Below are positions 8,014-16,564 of a stretch of 64,000 nt of DNA, piece after piece (position 1 is the first letter of the stretch; the number at the start of each line of letters is the position of its first letter). A program made the translations under genes and the position numbers. Below the pieces are notes generated by a model. The model worked only from the letters and a program-made list of their open reading frames with translations, made no database searches and had not been told where the DNA came from. This DNA is from F23-D06 sp963603365 (GTDB lineage Bacteria > Bacteroidota > Bacteroidia > Bacteroidales > WCHB1-69), in NCBI GenBank assembly GCA_963603365.1, contig CAVCMI010000023.1, forward strand, positions 62,001 to 126,000, in the 5' to 3' direction.

Positions 8014-9663
8014 ATGAAAAAGACAGGAATTATTATGCTCTGCCTCACATGGTTTTTCAGTGGGGGAACGTGCTTCGGCCAAGACTGGATAGGTTCTCAA
8101 TTCGCACTTGACACAGTCGTTGAGATGAAAGGCAACTATGACGGGTACAACGTGAACAAGCTGGTGTGCTGCATCTGCGACGGGGTGTTCTACTTTACCG
8201 AATTGCAAGCGTTCCAACATCCAGACAAAGGCTACGCCGCCACGGTTCATGCACTCTCCCTGAAAGACTATACCCAGTTTGAGCTGACTTTTCAGCTGCC
8301 GGCGTCTTTCCCGAAGAAATATGCGGTGAAAAGCAGCTTCTGGGTATATGACTTCAGAATCTATGAAGACCGGGCTGTGATTTCTGTCCAGGACTATATT
8401 CTCCTGTACCGCCGGGATGAGGGTTCGGCGTTCCAGTTCGATACGATGTTTCATCGCCCTGTAAGTATGGCCGTGTTCCTGAAAGACAACAAACTGCATT
8501 ATTTCACGGAAGACCACGACAAGGGCTATCGTTGGAATTGCCTGGACCTCCAGACCGGTAAGGACAAGGTGCTGACGGAACTGAAATATGAGGCGCCACA
8601 TGTGGTGCAGGCTAATCCTAACCGCTATCTCTTTCACGATGAAAACAATGTTTACTTTTTGAGTACAAGGTATCCCGTTTTGTATAAATATGACCAGGAT
8701 GGCCGCCGGGTGGACGAAATTACGTTCAGCCTGCCCGGCTGGCATCCTTTTGAGGACGAATATATCAAACGCAGCCTCTCATACGAATACGGGGCCGCTC
8801 GAATATATGCCACGATGGATAAGATTTTCAATTATTCGTATCCTAAACTGGTGTTCCCGATAGGCGGCAGCTACCTGATGTACTACACTCAGTACGATAC
8901 GGCCACCGGAAAGTCTGCTCCGATGTATGCCTTGTCAACCAAAGGCGATTCCGTCAAGATGTTTGGCTGCCAAGATTTGCAGAACGAGCCTTATGTGGCA
9001 GGCAGGTTCCCGTTCAATCTGCTGTTCATGCTCGAAGACAAAGCCCGGACAAGCTGGGGCGACCTGCTTGTGGAGGTCTCCGCCGGTATCAGCAAGTCGT
9101 GGAACGGGCTGACTCCGGCAGAATATGAGCAGGAAAAGGAGAGTTTCTTCCGGAAAAACGACCCGGTCTTGCAGATCAGGGTGATGCGCTTCACGAACAG
9201 CAGCCCGGCAGACCAGGTCTTCTTTTATGACGAAGATGACAAACCACATTCACTGAACGACTTGAATGTTGACAAACAGGTGCTGTTGCTGCACCAGTCG
9301 TTGGAGTGCTCGGCCTGCAACAGCCAGATCCTGCGCATTATGAATACGATTGACACGGCAGATGTCCGTATCGGAATGATGTATGCCAAATATCGTGGGG
9401 CTTTGAGCGAAAGAGAAACACGCTATGATGCAGCACAATACATTGACAAACACTATGACCTCTATTACCTGCTTCCGGTCTTGGACGAACAATATCCCCG
9501 GTTCTTTGCCCGGAATCCTCGCAGTTATCCCTTAGTGTGCCTGTATGAGCGCGGCAAAGCCCCCGTTTTGTTCTCTGTAAATGAGATATTCACCGACAAT
9601 GAATATACGCTTCAGTTTTCAGACGGTTTTTTGGCGGCATGGCGGAAGTTTCTGTCAAAGTGA
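8014..9663 (+). CDS. Secreted protein with propeller-like region and C-terminal thioredoxin-like domain
   Basis: The 549-residue product begins with a signal peptide (ends near CFGQ at about residue 23). Residues about 30-390 consist of repeating beta-rich stretches with YD, FDT and YKYDQDGRRV-type turns, as in six-bladed propeller proteins of this phylum. From about 405 the chain changes to a thioredoxin-like fold: LNVDKQVLLLHQSLECSAC with a CxxC pair at Cys432/Cys435, a helix, then a strand ending NPRSYPLVCLYERGKAPVL with the expected Pro before the last strands. It may be a periplasmic or surface thiol-redox protein. The redox role is inferred from CxxC and fold pattern; no specific family is claimed. 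It sits 42 bases after the previous secreted gene. Confidence 0.75.
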   Translation: MKKTGIIMLCLTWFFSGGTCFGQDWIGSQFALDTVVEMKGNYDGYNVNKLVCCICDGVFYFTELQAFQHPDKGYAATVHALSLKDYTQFELTFQLPASFPKKYAVKSSFWVYDFRIYEDRAVISVQDYILLYRRDEGSAFQFDTMFHRPVSMAVFLKDNKLHYFTEDHDKGYRWNCLDLQTGKDKVLTELKYEAPHVVQANPNRYLFHDENNVYFLSTRYPVLYKYDQDGRRVDEITFSLPGWHPFEDEYIKRSLSYEYGAARIYATMDKIFNYSYPKLVFPIGGSYLMYYTQYDTATGKSAPMYALSTKGDSVKMFGCQDLQNEPYVAGRFPFNLLFMLEDKARTSWGDLLVEVSAGISKSWNGLTPAEYEQEKESFFRKNDPVLQIRVMRFTNSSPADQVFFYDEDDKPHSLNDLNVDKQVLLLHQSLECSACNSQILRIMNTIDTADVRIGMMYAKYRGALSERETRYDAAQYIDKHYDLYYLLPVLDEQYPRFFARNPRSYPLVCLYERGKAPVLFSVNEIFTDNEYTLQFSDGFLAAWRKFLSK

Positions 9664-9676
9664 ACGGCCGCTTGAG

Positions 9677-9708
9677 TTGAAAATAGTCTTGTAAAAACGC
9701 TATTTTTG
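9677..9708 (+). promoter_or_regulatory. Promoter of the DUF58 gene
   Basis: TTG (9677-9679), 21-base spacer, TATTTTTG (9701-9708). Transcription should begin near 9715, so an in-frame TTG at 9706 cannot be the start codon and the ATG at 9730 is chosen. Confidence 0.65.
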
Positions 9709-9729
9709 CAGCCCGAAAACACAAAAAAG

Positions 9730-10665
9730 ATGCCATATACGATAGACCTGACGAAAATAACGCAATACGACAACATTGAATTTGTCGCCAAGCAAGTGGT
9801 TGAAGGTTTCATAACCGGGATACACAAGAGCCCGATGCACGGCTTTTCAGTGGAGTTCGCAGAACACCGCCAATACAATACCGGCGAGCCGGTAAGGCAT
9901 ATTGACTGGAAACTGTATGCCCGTACGGACAAACTTTTCGTCAAGCAGTATGAAGAGGAGACGAACCTTCGCTGTCATTTGGTTATCGACAACTCTGCTT
10001 CTATGTATTTTCCTGTACGCAAGCAGTACTCATTGGCAGAACCGAACAAGATATTCTTTTCCGTGTATGCGGCGGCTGTGTTGATGCAGATCTTCAAGAG
10101 TCAGCGCGATGCCGTCGGGTTGAGCCTCTTTTCTGACAAACTGGAACTGCACACCGCCGCACGCGGCGGCGATGCCCACAGCAAAATGATTTACCGGGAA
10201 CTGGAGAAAGTGTTGCAGCCCATCGGAACAGATGTAAAAAAAGGCTCGATGGTGGCAGACACGCTGCACCGGATCGCGGAACAGATACATAGAAGGTCGC
10301 TGGTCATCATCTTCAGCGATATGTTTGAAAGCCAAAAGAATGTCGAAGACCTGATGCTCGCCCTTGGCCATCTGCGCCACAATAAACATGAGGTCGTGCT
10401 GTTCCATACGTTCGACAAGAGCCTGGAATATGATTTCGCTTTCGAGAACCGCCTCTATCGTTTTGTGGACATGGAAACCGGCAATGAAATCAAAGTACAT
10501 GCCAACAACATCCGGGAGTTCTATCAACACGAAGTGCATGCGTTGTTCCATGAAATCAAGGTGAAATGCGGCCAGTACCAGGTTGATGTCGTTCCGGTTG
10601 ACATCACGCAAGGATTCGACCAGGTTTTGCTGCCATACCTGCTGAAGCGTTCACATACGGTTTGA
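9730..10665 (+). CDS. DUF58 domain protein (VWA-like fold)
   Basis: The 311-residue product has the DUF58 core: FAEHRQYNTGEPVRHIDWKLYARTDKLFVKQYEEE near residues 40-75, followed by a von Willebrand A-type metal site, LVIDNSASMYF, and the second strand SLVIIFSDMFES. In this phylum DUF58 proteins usually sit with MoxR ATPases and Bat proteins of the aerotolerance locus; those partners are not next to it here. No signal peptide or membrane segment, so cytoplasmic. It overlaps the radC start by one base (TGATG), so the two are translationally coupled. The exact role of the family is not settled. Confidence 0.85.
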   Translation: MPYTIDLTKITQYDNIEFVAKQVVEGFITGIHKSPMHGFSVEFAEHRQYNTGEPVRHIDWKLYARTDKLFVKQYEEETNLRCHLVIDNSASMYFPVRKQYSLAEPNKIFFSVYAAAVLMQIFKSQRDAVGLSLFSDKLELHTAARGGDAHSKMIYRELEKVLQPIGTDVKKGSMVADTLHRIAEQIHRRSLVIIFSDMFESQKNVEDLMLALGHLRHNKHEVVLFHTFDKSLEYDFAFENRLYRFVDMETGNEIKVHANNIREFYQHEVHALFHEIKVKCGQYQVDVVPVDITQGFDQVLLPYLLKRSHTV

Positions 10666-11375
10666 TGAAAAAGGAGACCAGAGCGTCCGGACTATCAATT
10701 GCCGACTGGAACAAGCAGGACCGACCTCGCGAGAAATATATGGAGAAAGGCATCTCCTCACTTTCGGATGCAGAACTGATTGCCATCTTGCTGCGAACAG
10801 GCACAGCCTCTGAAAATGCCGTGGATTTGGCCCGGAGAGTGCTTGCAGGATGTGGAAATCAGCTACATACATTGGCAGCATGTTCTCTGAAGACGCTCCT
10901 TGAAACCAAAGGCATCGGGGTTGCCAAGGCTGTGACGCTGCATGCGGCATTCGAAATCGGGAACCGCATCCGGGCTGAAAAGGTGATGGAAGCGAAACGC
11001 ATTAACAGCATCCTTGATGTGGTGGAACTGATGCAGGACAAACTCGCCAATCTCCAACATGAGGAGTTCTGGGCCGTCTATCTCAACCAAGCAGGCCGCA
11101 TCCTCGACGTGAAGCAGATCGGGAAAGGCAGCCTTACAGACACCTTGGTGGACATCCGCACACTCGTCCAGCATGCTCTCGACCAAAGGGCAACCAGTAT
11201 GATCGTCTGCCATAATCATCCTTCAGGAGCCTTGCGCCCAAGTCAGGCCGACATCCGGCTTACACATCAGATACAAGATGCCTCCAGGCTTTTCAAAATC
11301 GCACTCGTTGACCATGTTATCCTGCATAAGGACGCCTATTTCAGCTTTGCTGACGAGGGACTCCTTCCAGTGTGA
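10665..11375 (+). CDS. radC: RadC family JAB domain protein
   Basis: The 236-residue product has the N-terminal helix-hairpin-helix region (LSDAELIAILLRTG, then ETKGIGVAKAVTL) and a C-terminal JAMM/JAB metal site, VCHNHPSGALRPSQAD, with the HxH, Ser and Asp metal-binding pattern. This is the DUF2466/RadC family, once linked to DNA repair; its biochemical role is still unclear. The ATG at 10665 overlaps the stop of the DUF58 gene, so co-translation is likely, and length is normal for the family. Confidence 0.9.
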   Translation: MKKETRASGLSIADWNKQDRPREKYMEKGISSLSDAELIAILLRTGTASENAVDLARRVLAGCGNQLHTLAACSLKTLLETKGIGVAKAVTLHAAFEIGNRIRAEKVMEAKRINSILDVVELMQDKLANLQHEEFWAVYLNQAGRILDVKQIGKGSLTDTLVDIRTLVQHALDQRATSMIVCHNHPSGALRPSQADIRLTHQIQDASRLFKIALVDHVILHKDAYFSFADEGLLPV

Positions 11376-11443
11376 CCGGCCGGCTTCGTAATTCATGCCC
11401 CCCCGACGGACGTTGTATAGGAGCAACTGCCCCGCTTTTTTTG

Positions 11444-11451
11444 TAGTTTTG
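11444..11451 (+). promoter_or_regulatory. -7 box before the YfcC-type transporter gene
   Basis: TAGTTTTG, 26 bases before the ATG at 11478. A TTG at 11413-11415 is too far for a standard -33 element. Confidence 0.45.
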
Positions 11452-11477
11452 CACGTTTTTTTTCATAGGTCTTAATT

Positions 11478-13082
11478 ATGCGTAAGAATTTCAAGATCCC
11501 TCACACTTTTACTATCGTGTTTGTCCTGATTGTTGTGTGTGCTTTGCTCACTTGGATTGTGCCAGGCGGCGAGTTTGACCGGCAGAACGTTATGGTTGAT
11601 GGTCACCAAAAGAGCGTTGTCGTGGCAGATTCCTATCATCAAGCCGAAAACAATCCCCAAACTTGGCAGATATTCACCGCCCTCTTCAAGGGCTTTAACC
11701 GGACTTCCGACATTATTGTGTTCATCTTGATGATTGGCGGCGCTTTTTGGGTGATGAACGAGACGAAGGCCATCAACAAAGGCATCTATTTCTTCCTGGA
11801 TAAAACAGATAAGATACAGCAACTCCCATTCTTTCGGAAAGTCGGGGTGAATAATATAGTAATAGTTGCTATAATGTTGCTGTTCAGTGTTTTCGGATCA
11901 GTGTTCGGCATGAGCGAAGAGACGATAGCCTTTATCGTGATTTTCATACCGCTGGCAATATCCATGGGGTATGATTCTATTGTCGGGGTGCTGATGTGCT
12001 ATGTGGCTGCCCATGTGGGCTTTGCAGGTGCTACGCTCAACCCGTTCACCATAGGCATAGCGCAGGGGCTTTCAGGGTTGCCCGCATTCTCCGGAATCGG
12101 ATACCGCTTTTTCTGTTGGACAATCCTGACGCTCGCAGCCATTGTCTTCACGCTGCTTTATGCCCGAAGAGTGAAGAAGAACCCAAAGAAGTCAGTGATG
12201 TACGAACTGGACCGGTATTGGCGCGACCGCAGCGAGCGGGTCAGCGTTGACCAGTCCGTTGAGCGGTCGGCGCTTCCGGCGTATATCGTTTATGGCATTG
12301 TTGCCGCAGTGTTGGTTTACTGTGCGTTTGCACTGCCGGAGACATCCTTAAAGGTGGGTTCCGATTCTCACAGCGTCGTGCTCTTTCCCGTTCTTGCCGC
12401 ATGCTTTATCGTGCTGGGCTTTTTTGCCATACGCAAGTCGGTACACCACTTCATCCTTGTATTGCTTCTGTTCACGGTACTTGTCTTGGTGACCGGCGTG
12501 CTGGGTTATGGCTGGTATGTGATGGAAATTGCCGGGCTTTTCTTTGCGATGGGACTGGCTTCCGGACTGGCATACGGCTTCCCTCTCGACAAGGTGTCCC
12601 GGCTTTTTCTGGACGGCTGCAAGGATATTCTGGCGGCGGCGCTGATTGTCGGCTTGGCCGGCGGAATCATTGTGATATTGGAAGACGGGAAGATTATCGA
12701 CCCTATTCTCTATGCAGTTTCTCAATGTTTTGGCGATTCGGGCAAGATTGGCGCCACGGGTGTGATGTATGCGATGCAGAACCTGCTTAACCTCATCATC
12801 CCGTCTGGCTCTGCCAAGGCCGCATTGACGATACCTATGATGGCCGAATGGTCAGACCTTATGGGTGTGTCACGGCAACTTACCGTTTTGGCGTTCCAGT
12901 TCGGTGACGGCTTTACGAACATGATTACCCCAACGTCGGGCGTGCTTGTCGGCGTGCTGGGCGTTGCCAGAATCCCGTATTCCACATGGTTCAAGTTTAT
13001 TTGGCCTTTTATTGTGGCATTGATTGTTGTAGGGTTCTTCTTGCTTCTGCCCCCATTGTTTATGTCGTTCGTGGGGTTTTAG
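11478..13082 (+). CDS. YfcC/DcuC-family integral membrane transporter
   Basis: The 534-residue product starts FKIPHTFTIVFVLIVVCALLTWIVPGGEF, the hallmark opening of YfcC/ArcD-like carriers of the C4-dicarboxylate anaerobic carrier superfamily, and contains about 12 hydrophobic segments plus the conserved blocks FGMSEETIAF, LNPFTIGIAQGLSGLP, LIIPSGSAKAALTIPMMAEWSDLMGVSRQL and QFGDGFTNMITPTSG. Relatives move carboxylates or basic amino acids across the inner membrane; the substrate cannot be told from sequence. The gene ends in a 4-base overlap with the convergent TPR gene. Confidence 0.9.
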   Translation: MRKNFKIPHTFTIVFVLIVVCALLTWIVPGGEFDRQNVMVDGHQKSVVVADSYHQAENNPQTWQIFTALFKGFNRTSDIIVFILMIGGAFWVMNETKAINKGIYFFLDKTDKIQQLPFFRKVGVNNIVIVAIMLLFSVFGSVFGMSEETIAFIVIFIPLAISMGYDSIVGVLMCYVAAHVGFAGATLNPFTIGIAQGLSGLPAFSGIGYRFFCWTILTLAAIVFTLLYARRVKKNPKKSVMYELDRYWRDRSERVSVDQSVERSALPAYIVYGIVAAVLVYCAFALPETSLKVGSDSHSVVLFPVLAACFIVLGFFAIRKSVHHFILVLLLFTVLVLVTGVLGYGWYVMEIAGLFFAMGLASGLAYGFPLDKVSRLFLDGCKDILAAALIVGLAGGIIVILEDGKIIDPILYAVSQCFGDSGKIGATGVMYAMQNLLNLIIPSGSAKAALTIPMMAEWSDLMGVSRQLTVLAFQFGDGFTNMITPTSGVLVGVLGVARIPYSTWFKFIWPFIVALIVVGFFLLLPPLFMSFVGF

Positions 13083-13918
13083 CGACTGTTCTTGTATTCT
13101 TCGGCATAGCGGTAGAACTTCCGCGCCATTTCCATATTATGCCTGCGTTCGGCCTCACGTGCAATGGACAGGTATGATTCATATACCCCTTCGCGGGAAC
13201 GGAGTATGCCTCGGTAATAGTCGTCGTTGCAGTAACCTGTCGGCATGTTGGAGCAGAATTGCTCTAAGGCAAGAAATACCTCCAACGCATCTGTCGAACG
13301 GTTGCACCGGGCCAGGGAGTCACCGACATGGTAAAGCTTGTCGTAAAGTTCTATGGTGAAGTCGGACACGTCTCGCTCTTGTCGCTCTGTCAATGCCGGC
13401 AGGATGTATATGTCGTGGATGAGCGCGACGCTCTCTTTGTAGTAGCCCAAAGCAAGATTCAGCCGGGCTTTCAGCAGGAGCGCCTCTGGATTGCCCGGAT
13501 TGTACTGTAGTGCGCGGTCTATGTTGTATAACGCAGACAATGTGTCGTGGAACCGAATCCCATCCACGGCACGTTCATAGAAAATGCCGTCCACGTGTGC
13601 TTTCAGCGCTGACAGCCGCTGCTCCGCCCGGTCTGCCTTGAACGCAATCTTCAGGAATGCGGACTTGGCCTCGTAATAGTCAAGATGCAGGCATTTGTGC
13701 AAGTAGGGAAGTTCCGAGTTCCGGAACCGGTCAATTTCTTTGCGGATGTCTTGCAGGAAGAGGTAGTGCAGGCTTATCAGCTCGGGATTTTCATAGTTGA
13801 GTTTGTCGAGACGTTTATCCCACCGGCGGAATGCCGAGTATGCACTGTCGCACGTGTGCTGTGCATGCAGGCTCGACAAAATGATGCATAATCCGGCTAA
13901 AATCAGGTGTCTTTTCAA
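13079..13918 (-). CDS. Exported TPR-like protein, 279 aa
   Basis: The product has a signal peptide (MKRHLILAGLCIILSSLHAQ) and is otherwise helical. One stretch, LYNIDRALQYNPGNPEALLLKARLNLALGYYKESVAL, is a good tetratricopeptide repeat pair (about residues 128-165), and the C-terminal helices (YESYLSIAREAERRHNMEMARKFYRYAEEY) look like further repeats. It is probably a periplasmic or outer-membrane-associated scaffold; no named family. Its start is 3 bases after the thioredoxin lipoprotein stop, so it is the last gene of the murD operon, and its end overlaps the transporter gene by 4 bases. Confidence 0.8.
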   Translation of the reverse strand: MKRHLILAGLCIILSSLHAQHTCDSAYSAFRRWDKRLDKLNYENPELISLHYLFLQDIRKEIDRFRNSELPYLHKCLHLDYYEAKSAFLKIAFKADRAEQRLSALKAHVDGIFYERAVDGIRFHDTLSALYNIDRALQYNPGNPEALLLKARLNLALGYYKESVALIHDIYILPALTERQERDVSDFTIELYDKLYHVGDSLARCNRSTDALEVFLALEQFCSNMPTGYCNDDYYRGILRSREGVYESYLSIAREAERRHNMEMARKFYRYAEEYKNSR

Positions 13919-13921
13919 CGG

Positions 13922-14491
13922 CTATTCGCTGAGGAAATCGTCAAAGGTTTTTTTCAGTTCAGGTTGAGAAACAAGGCCGACCATCTTTTTCGGTTGGCTT
14001 GTCCGGTTGAAAAACAGCAGTGTAGGGATGCTGCTAATGCCAAAGGCCTGACAAACGTCCGAGGCTTTGTCCACATTGACAGAATAGACGATAATTCTGC
14101 CCTTGTATTCTTTGGCGAGGCTCTCCAGAATCGGCTTGAGTTTCATGCAAGGCCCGCACCAGCCGGCATAGAAGTCCACGACGCAAGGTGTGTACCCCTT
14201 GTATCTGAAGCCTTTTGGATCGTTGATTTCGGTGACAAATTTTGTGAAATCGTCTGAAGAGAGGGGAATGACGTTTCCCGAAAGGTCTTCTTTTAACAGT
14301 TGCTGGTCAGCATTGTCGGAATCGGGTTCCGGAAGTTGCGGCCGTGTCTTGGCGGCTGTTTCTGTTTTTGTTTCTGTTTCTGTTGAACTGTTCACGTTTC
14401 CGTTCTCCCGTGCGGTTTTGCCAACACAGGCCACGAGAAGAAGCGCCGAGAAGAAGAAAACAAGGATGGGAAAAGGATTTGTTTTACGCAT
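13922..14491 (-). CDS. Thioredoxin-family lipoprotein
   Basis: The start at 14491 is chosen over an upstream in-frame ATG because it gives a lipoprotein signal (MRKTNPFPILVFFFSALLLVAC, lipobox Cys22) and overlaps the murD stop by 8 bases. After a Thr/Glu-rich linker the thioredoxin domain spans about residues 75-189 with active site WCGPC (Cys112, Cys115) and the cis-proline in SSIPTLLFF. It should act as a disulfide oxidoreductase tethered in the envelope. The redox partner is not in this window. Length 189 residues. Confidence 0.9.
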   Translation of the reverse strand: MRKTNPFPILVFFFSALLLVACVGKTARENGNVNSSTETETKTETAAKTRPQLPEPDSDNADQQLLKEDLSGNVIPLSSDDFTKFVTEINDPKGFRYKGYTPCVVDFYAGWCGPCMKLKPILESLAKEYKGRIIVYSVNVDKASDVCQAFGISSIPTLLFFNRTSQPKKMVGLVSQPELKKTFDDFLSE

Positions 14492-15875
14492 AATGTGATG
14501 ATTTTTCTTGGATGTATTGTTTGAAGATCCGTCCGCGCTCCTCAAAGTTCTTGAATTGGTCGTAAGAGGCTGCGGCGGGCGACAAAAGGACGATTCTGTT
14601 CGGGGCTGTCTTTTCGAAAGCATAGTCGATGATTCTCCGGAAGTCGTCTTCTATGATGTAGTCGTCCGGGACGGGAAACTGTGCATTCCACTCTTTGAAT
14701 ATGCGTCTTCCTGCCGGCCCGGTGAAAGCGATGTGGGCTATAGGATTCTGATGCAGGAAGAGCACGAGTTTCCGGTAGTCGATCCCACGGTCGAATCCCC
14801 CTAAGATGAGGGTGTCAACCTTGCGCAAGGTCTCAACAGCGGCCATGGTGGCTTCCGGAATGGTGGAAATGCTGTCGTTGTAGAAACGTATGCCGTTGAA
14901 CGTGCCCACGAACTCTATGCGGTTAGGAAGCCCGCGGAATGTCTGCAACCCTGCCATGATTTCCGCATGGGACACCCCCTCGTGCCGGCAAACCGCCACG
15001 GCCGCCATGATGTTGTAGAAGTTGTGCGTGCCAGGAAGGTTGTGGTATTTGCGAAGGTCATATTCGTCGAGCAGCGTGCCGCTGTCAGAGAAACGGACAA
15101 TGCCGTTCTGACAGCAGGCGGTCAACCCGTTGTATCTCCGTGCCCCGAATATGCAACGCGTGCGGTTGAAGTCAAAACGCTTCATCAACTCGGGAATGTG
15201 TTCGTCATCGCCGTTATAGACGAGGAAGTTTTCGTACGACTGGAATTTGGTGATGTTCATCTTTGCCAGCTGGTAATCGTTGAACGAGATGAAATGGTCA
15301 AGATGTTCCTGAAACAGGTTGAGCAGCACTGCGGTGTCTGGCGAGCAGTGTACAAATTCCAGCTGGTGCGCCGACAGTTCAGCCACTATTGCCGTGTCAT
15401 GGTTGATATTGTCGATGATGTCAAAGAATGGCACGCCGATGTTGCCGGCCAGCAAGGTGTCGCGCCCTGCGCTTTTGAGCAGATGATAGATGAGTGAGGC
15501 GGTCGTGCTTTTGCCTTTGGTGCCCGTGATGCCTATGACTTGCCGGTGAAAGGCTTTCAGGAAAAGGTTTGTCTGCGAGGTTATGCGCGCCGTTTCTACA
15601 AGATACCCCAGCTTGTTGAAATTGACACCGGGGGTCTTGAAGATGAGGTCGTAATCGTTGAGGTTCCGGTCGTAGCCCTCGCCTTTGATGAAGCGGACGT
15701 GACGGTCTTGGATCTCGTTAGTGTTTAGGTTGGCGTTGCCGTCGGCGATGACCAGCGGCATGTCCGGAAAATGCTTCCGGATGAAACGGTAGGTGGAGAC
15801 GCCTTCCTTGCCAAATCCAAGGATGATGATTCTCTTATTGTCTATCTGCTGCAGAATGTAGTCGGGCGATGCCAT
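14484..15875 (-). CDS. murD: UDP-N-acetylmuramoylalanine--D-glutamate ligase
   Basis: Cytoplasmic Mur ligase adding D-glutamate to UDP-MurNAc-L-alanine in peptidoglycan synthesis. The 463-residue product has an N-terminal Rossmann region with IIILGFGKEGVST, the ATP loop GITGTKGKSTTA at 115-125, the central-domain NDSISTIPEATMAAVE, and the closing motif LSPAAASYDQFKNFEERGRIF that marks MurD. It lies apart from the usual division/cell-wall cluster, leading an operon with a thioredoxin lipoprotein and a TPR protein. A TATCTTTG -7 box lies at 15914-15907. Confidence 0.93.
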   Translation of the reverse strand: MASPDYILQQIDNKRIIILGFGKEGVSTYRFIRKHFPDMPLVIADGNANLNTNEIQDRHVRFIKGEGYDRNLNDYDLIFKTPGVNFNKLGYLVETARITSQTNLFLKAFHRQVIGITGTKGKSTTASLIYHLLKSAGRDTLLAGNIGVPFFDIIDNINHDTAIVAELSAHQLEFVHCSPDTAVLLNLFQEHLDHFISFNDYQLAKMNITKFQSYENFLVYNGDDEHIPELMKRFDFNRTRCIFGARRYNGLTACCQNGIVRFSDSGTLLDEYDLRKYHNLPGTHNFYNIMAAVAVCRHEGVSHAEIMAGLQTFRGLPNRIEFVGTFNGIRFYNDSISTIPEATMAAVETLRKVDTLILGGFDRGIDYRKLVLFLHQNPIAHIAFTGPAGRRIFKEWNAQFPVPDDYIIEDDFRRIIDYAFEKTAPNRIVLLSPAAASYDQFKNFEERGRIFKQYIQEKSSHYA

Positions 15876-15906
15876 GGCGTGAAGTGCATGTTTGTTGTGC
15901 AGGCGG

Positions 15907-15914
15907 CAAAGATA
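15907..15914 (-). promoter_or_regulatory. -7 box of the murD operon
   Basis: Minus strand reads TATCTTTG, 31 bases upstream of the murD ATG at 15875. Confidence 0.5.
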
Positions 15915-16136
15915 CTGTTTTTTTACTTTAACGGCCTGTCATATTGTCTACGTGCTTGCCAGTTAATGCGTTTGACATTTAAGGCTCCCGTCGCTTCTCC
16001 GGGCTGACCATAAATGGCAAGAATTATACCGATTGTGTTATGAAAAAAAGCTTCACTTCCCTGCGTAAACGGCAGTTTGAATTCTAATGGGTCTTATGAG
16101 AGGTTGCCTCATGTTTCGTCTTCGGGTTGCGGGCTT
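15915..16136. other. Intergenic stretch between murD and the EamA gene
   Basis: About 220 bases without a supported gene. A weak 5-bp hairpin, ATGAG...CTCAT, at about 16095-16111 could end the transporter operon. A 15-codon frame at 16039-16086 (MKKSFTSLRKRQFEF) is too short to support. Confidence 0.35.
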
Positions 16137-16553
16137 CTATTTGTATAACATGACCAAACTACCGGCCGTTATCAGCAAGGCGCCGATGATGACTTTGGCA
16201 TTGACAGGTTCTTTGAGAAACAGAAAGGAAAGGCAGATGGTGATGACGACGCTGAGCTTGTCTATCGGAGCTACACGGGACACATCGCCTGCCTGCAGTG
16301 CCTTGAAGTAGAACAGCCATGACAAACCTGTTGCGCAACCTGACAGAATGAGAAATGTCCACGTATGGCCGCTGATGGTCTTCACTTCAGCTTGATGGTT
16401 GCCCACTATCACAATGCCCCATGTTATCAGGAGGATGACAGTGGTACGGATGGCTGTCGCCAAATCAGAGTTCACGTCTTTCACCCCCACTTTGGCGAAG
16501 ATGGCCGTCAATGCGGCAAAGAAGGCGGACAATAAAGCGTAGTACTTCCACAT
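16137..16553 (-). CDS. Half-size EamA (DMT) family transporter
   Basis: The product, from the ATG at 16553, is 138 residues with about five hydrophobic helices: MWKYYALLSAFFAALTAIFAKVGV, RTTVILLITWGIVIVG, WTFLILSGCATGLSWLFYFKAL, SVVITICLSFLFLKEPV and VIIGALLITAGSLVMLYK. This is a single EamA repeat of the COG2510 type, which probably works as a dimer in the inner membrane. Substrate unknown. It starts 11 bases after the MFS transporter stop and is likely in the same operon. Confidence 0.85.
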   Translation of the reverse strand: MWKYYALLSAFFAALTAIFAKVGVKDVNSDLATAIRTTVILLITWGIVIVGNHQAEVKTISGHTWTFLILSGCATGLSWLFYFKALQAGDVSRVAPIDKLSVVITICLSFLFLKEPVNAKVIIGALLITAGSLVMLYK

Positions 16554-16564
16554 ATTATCAGAAA

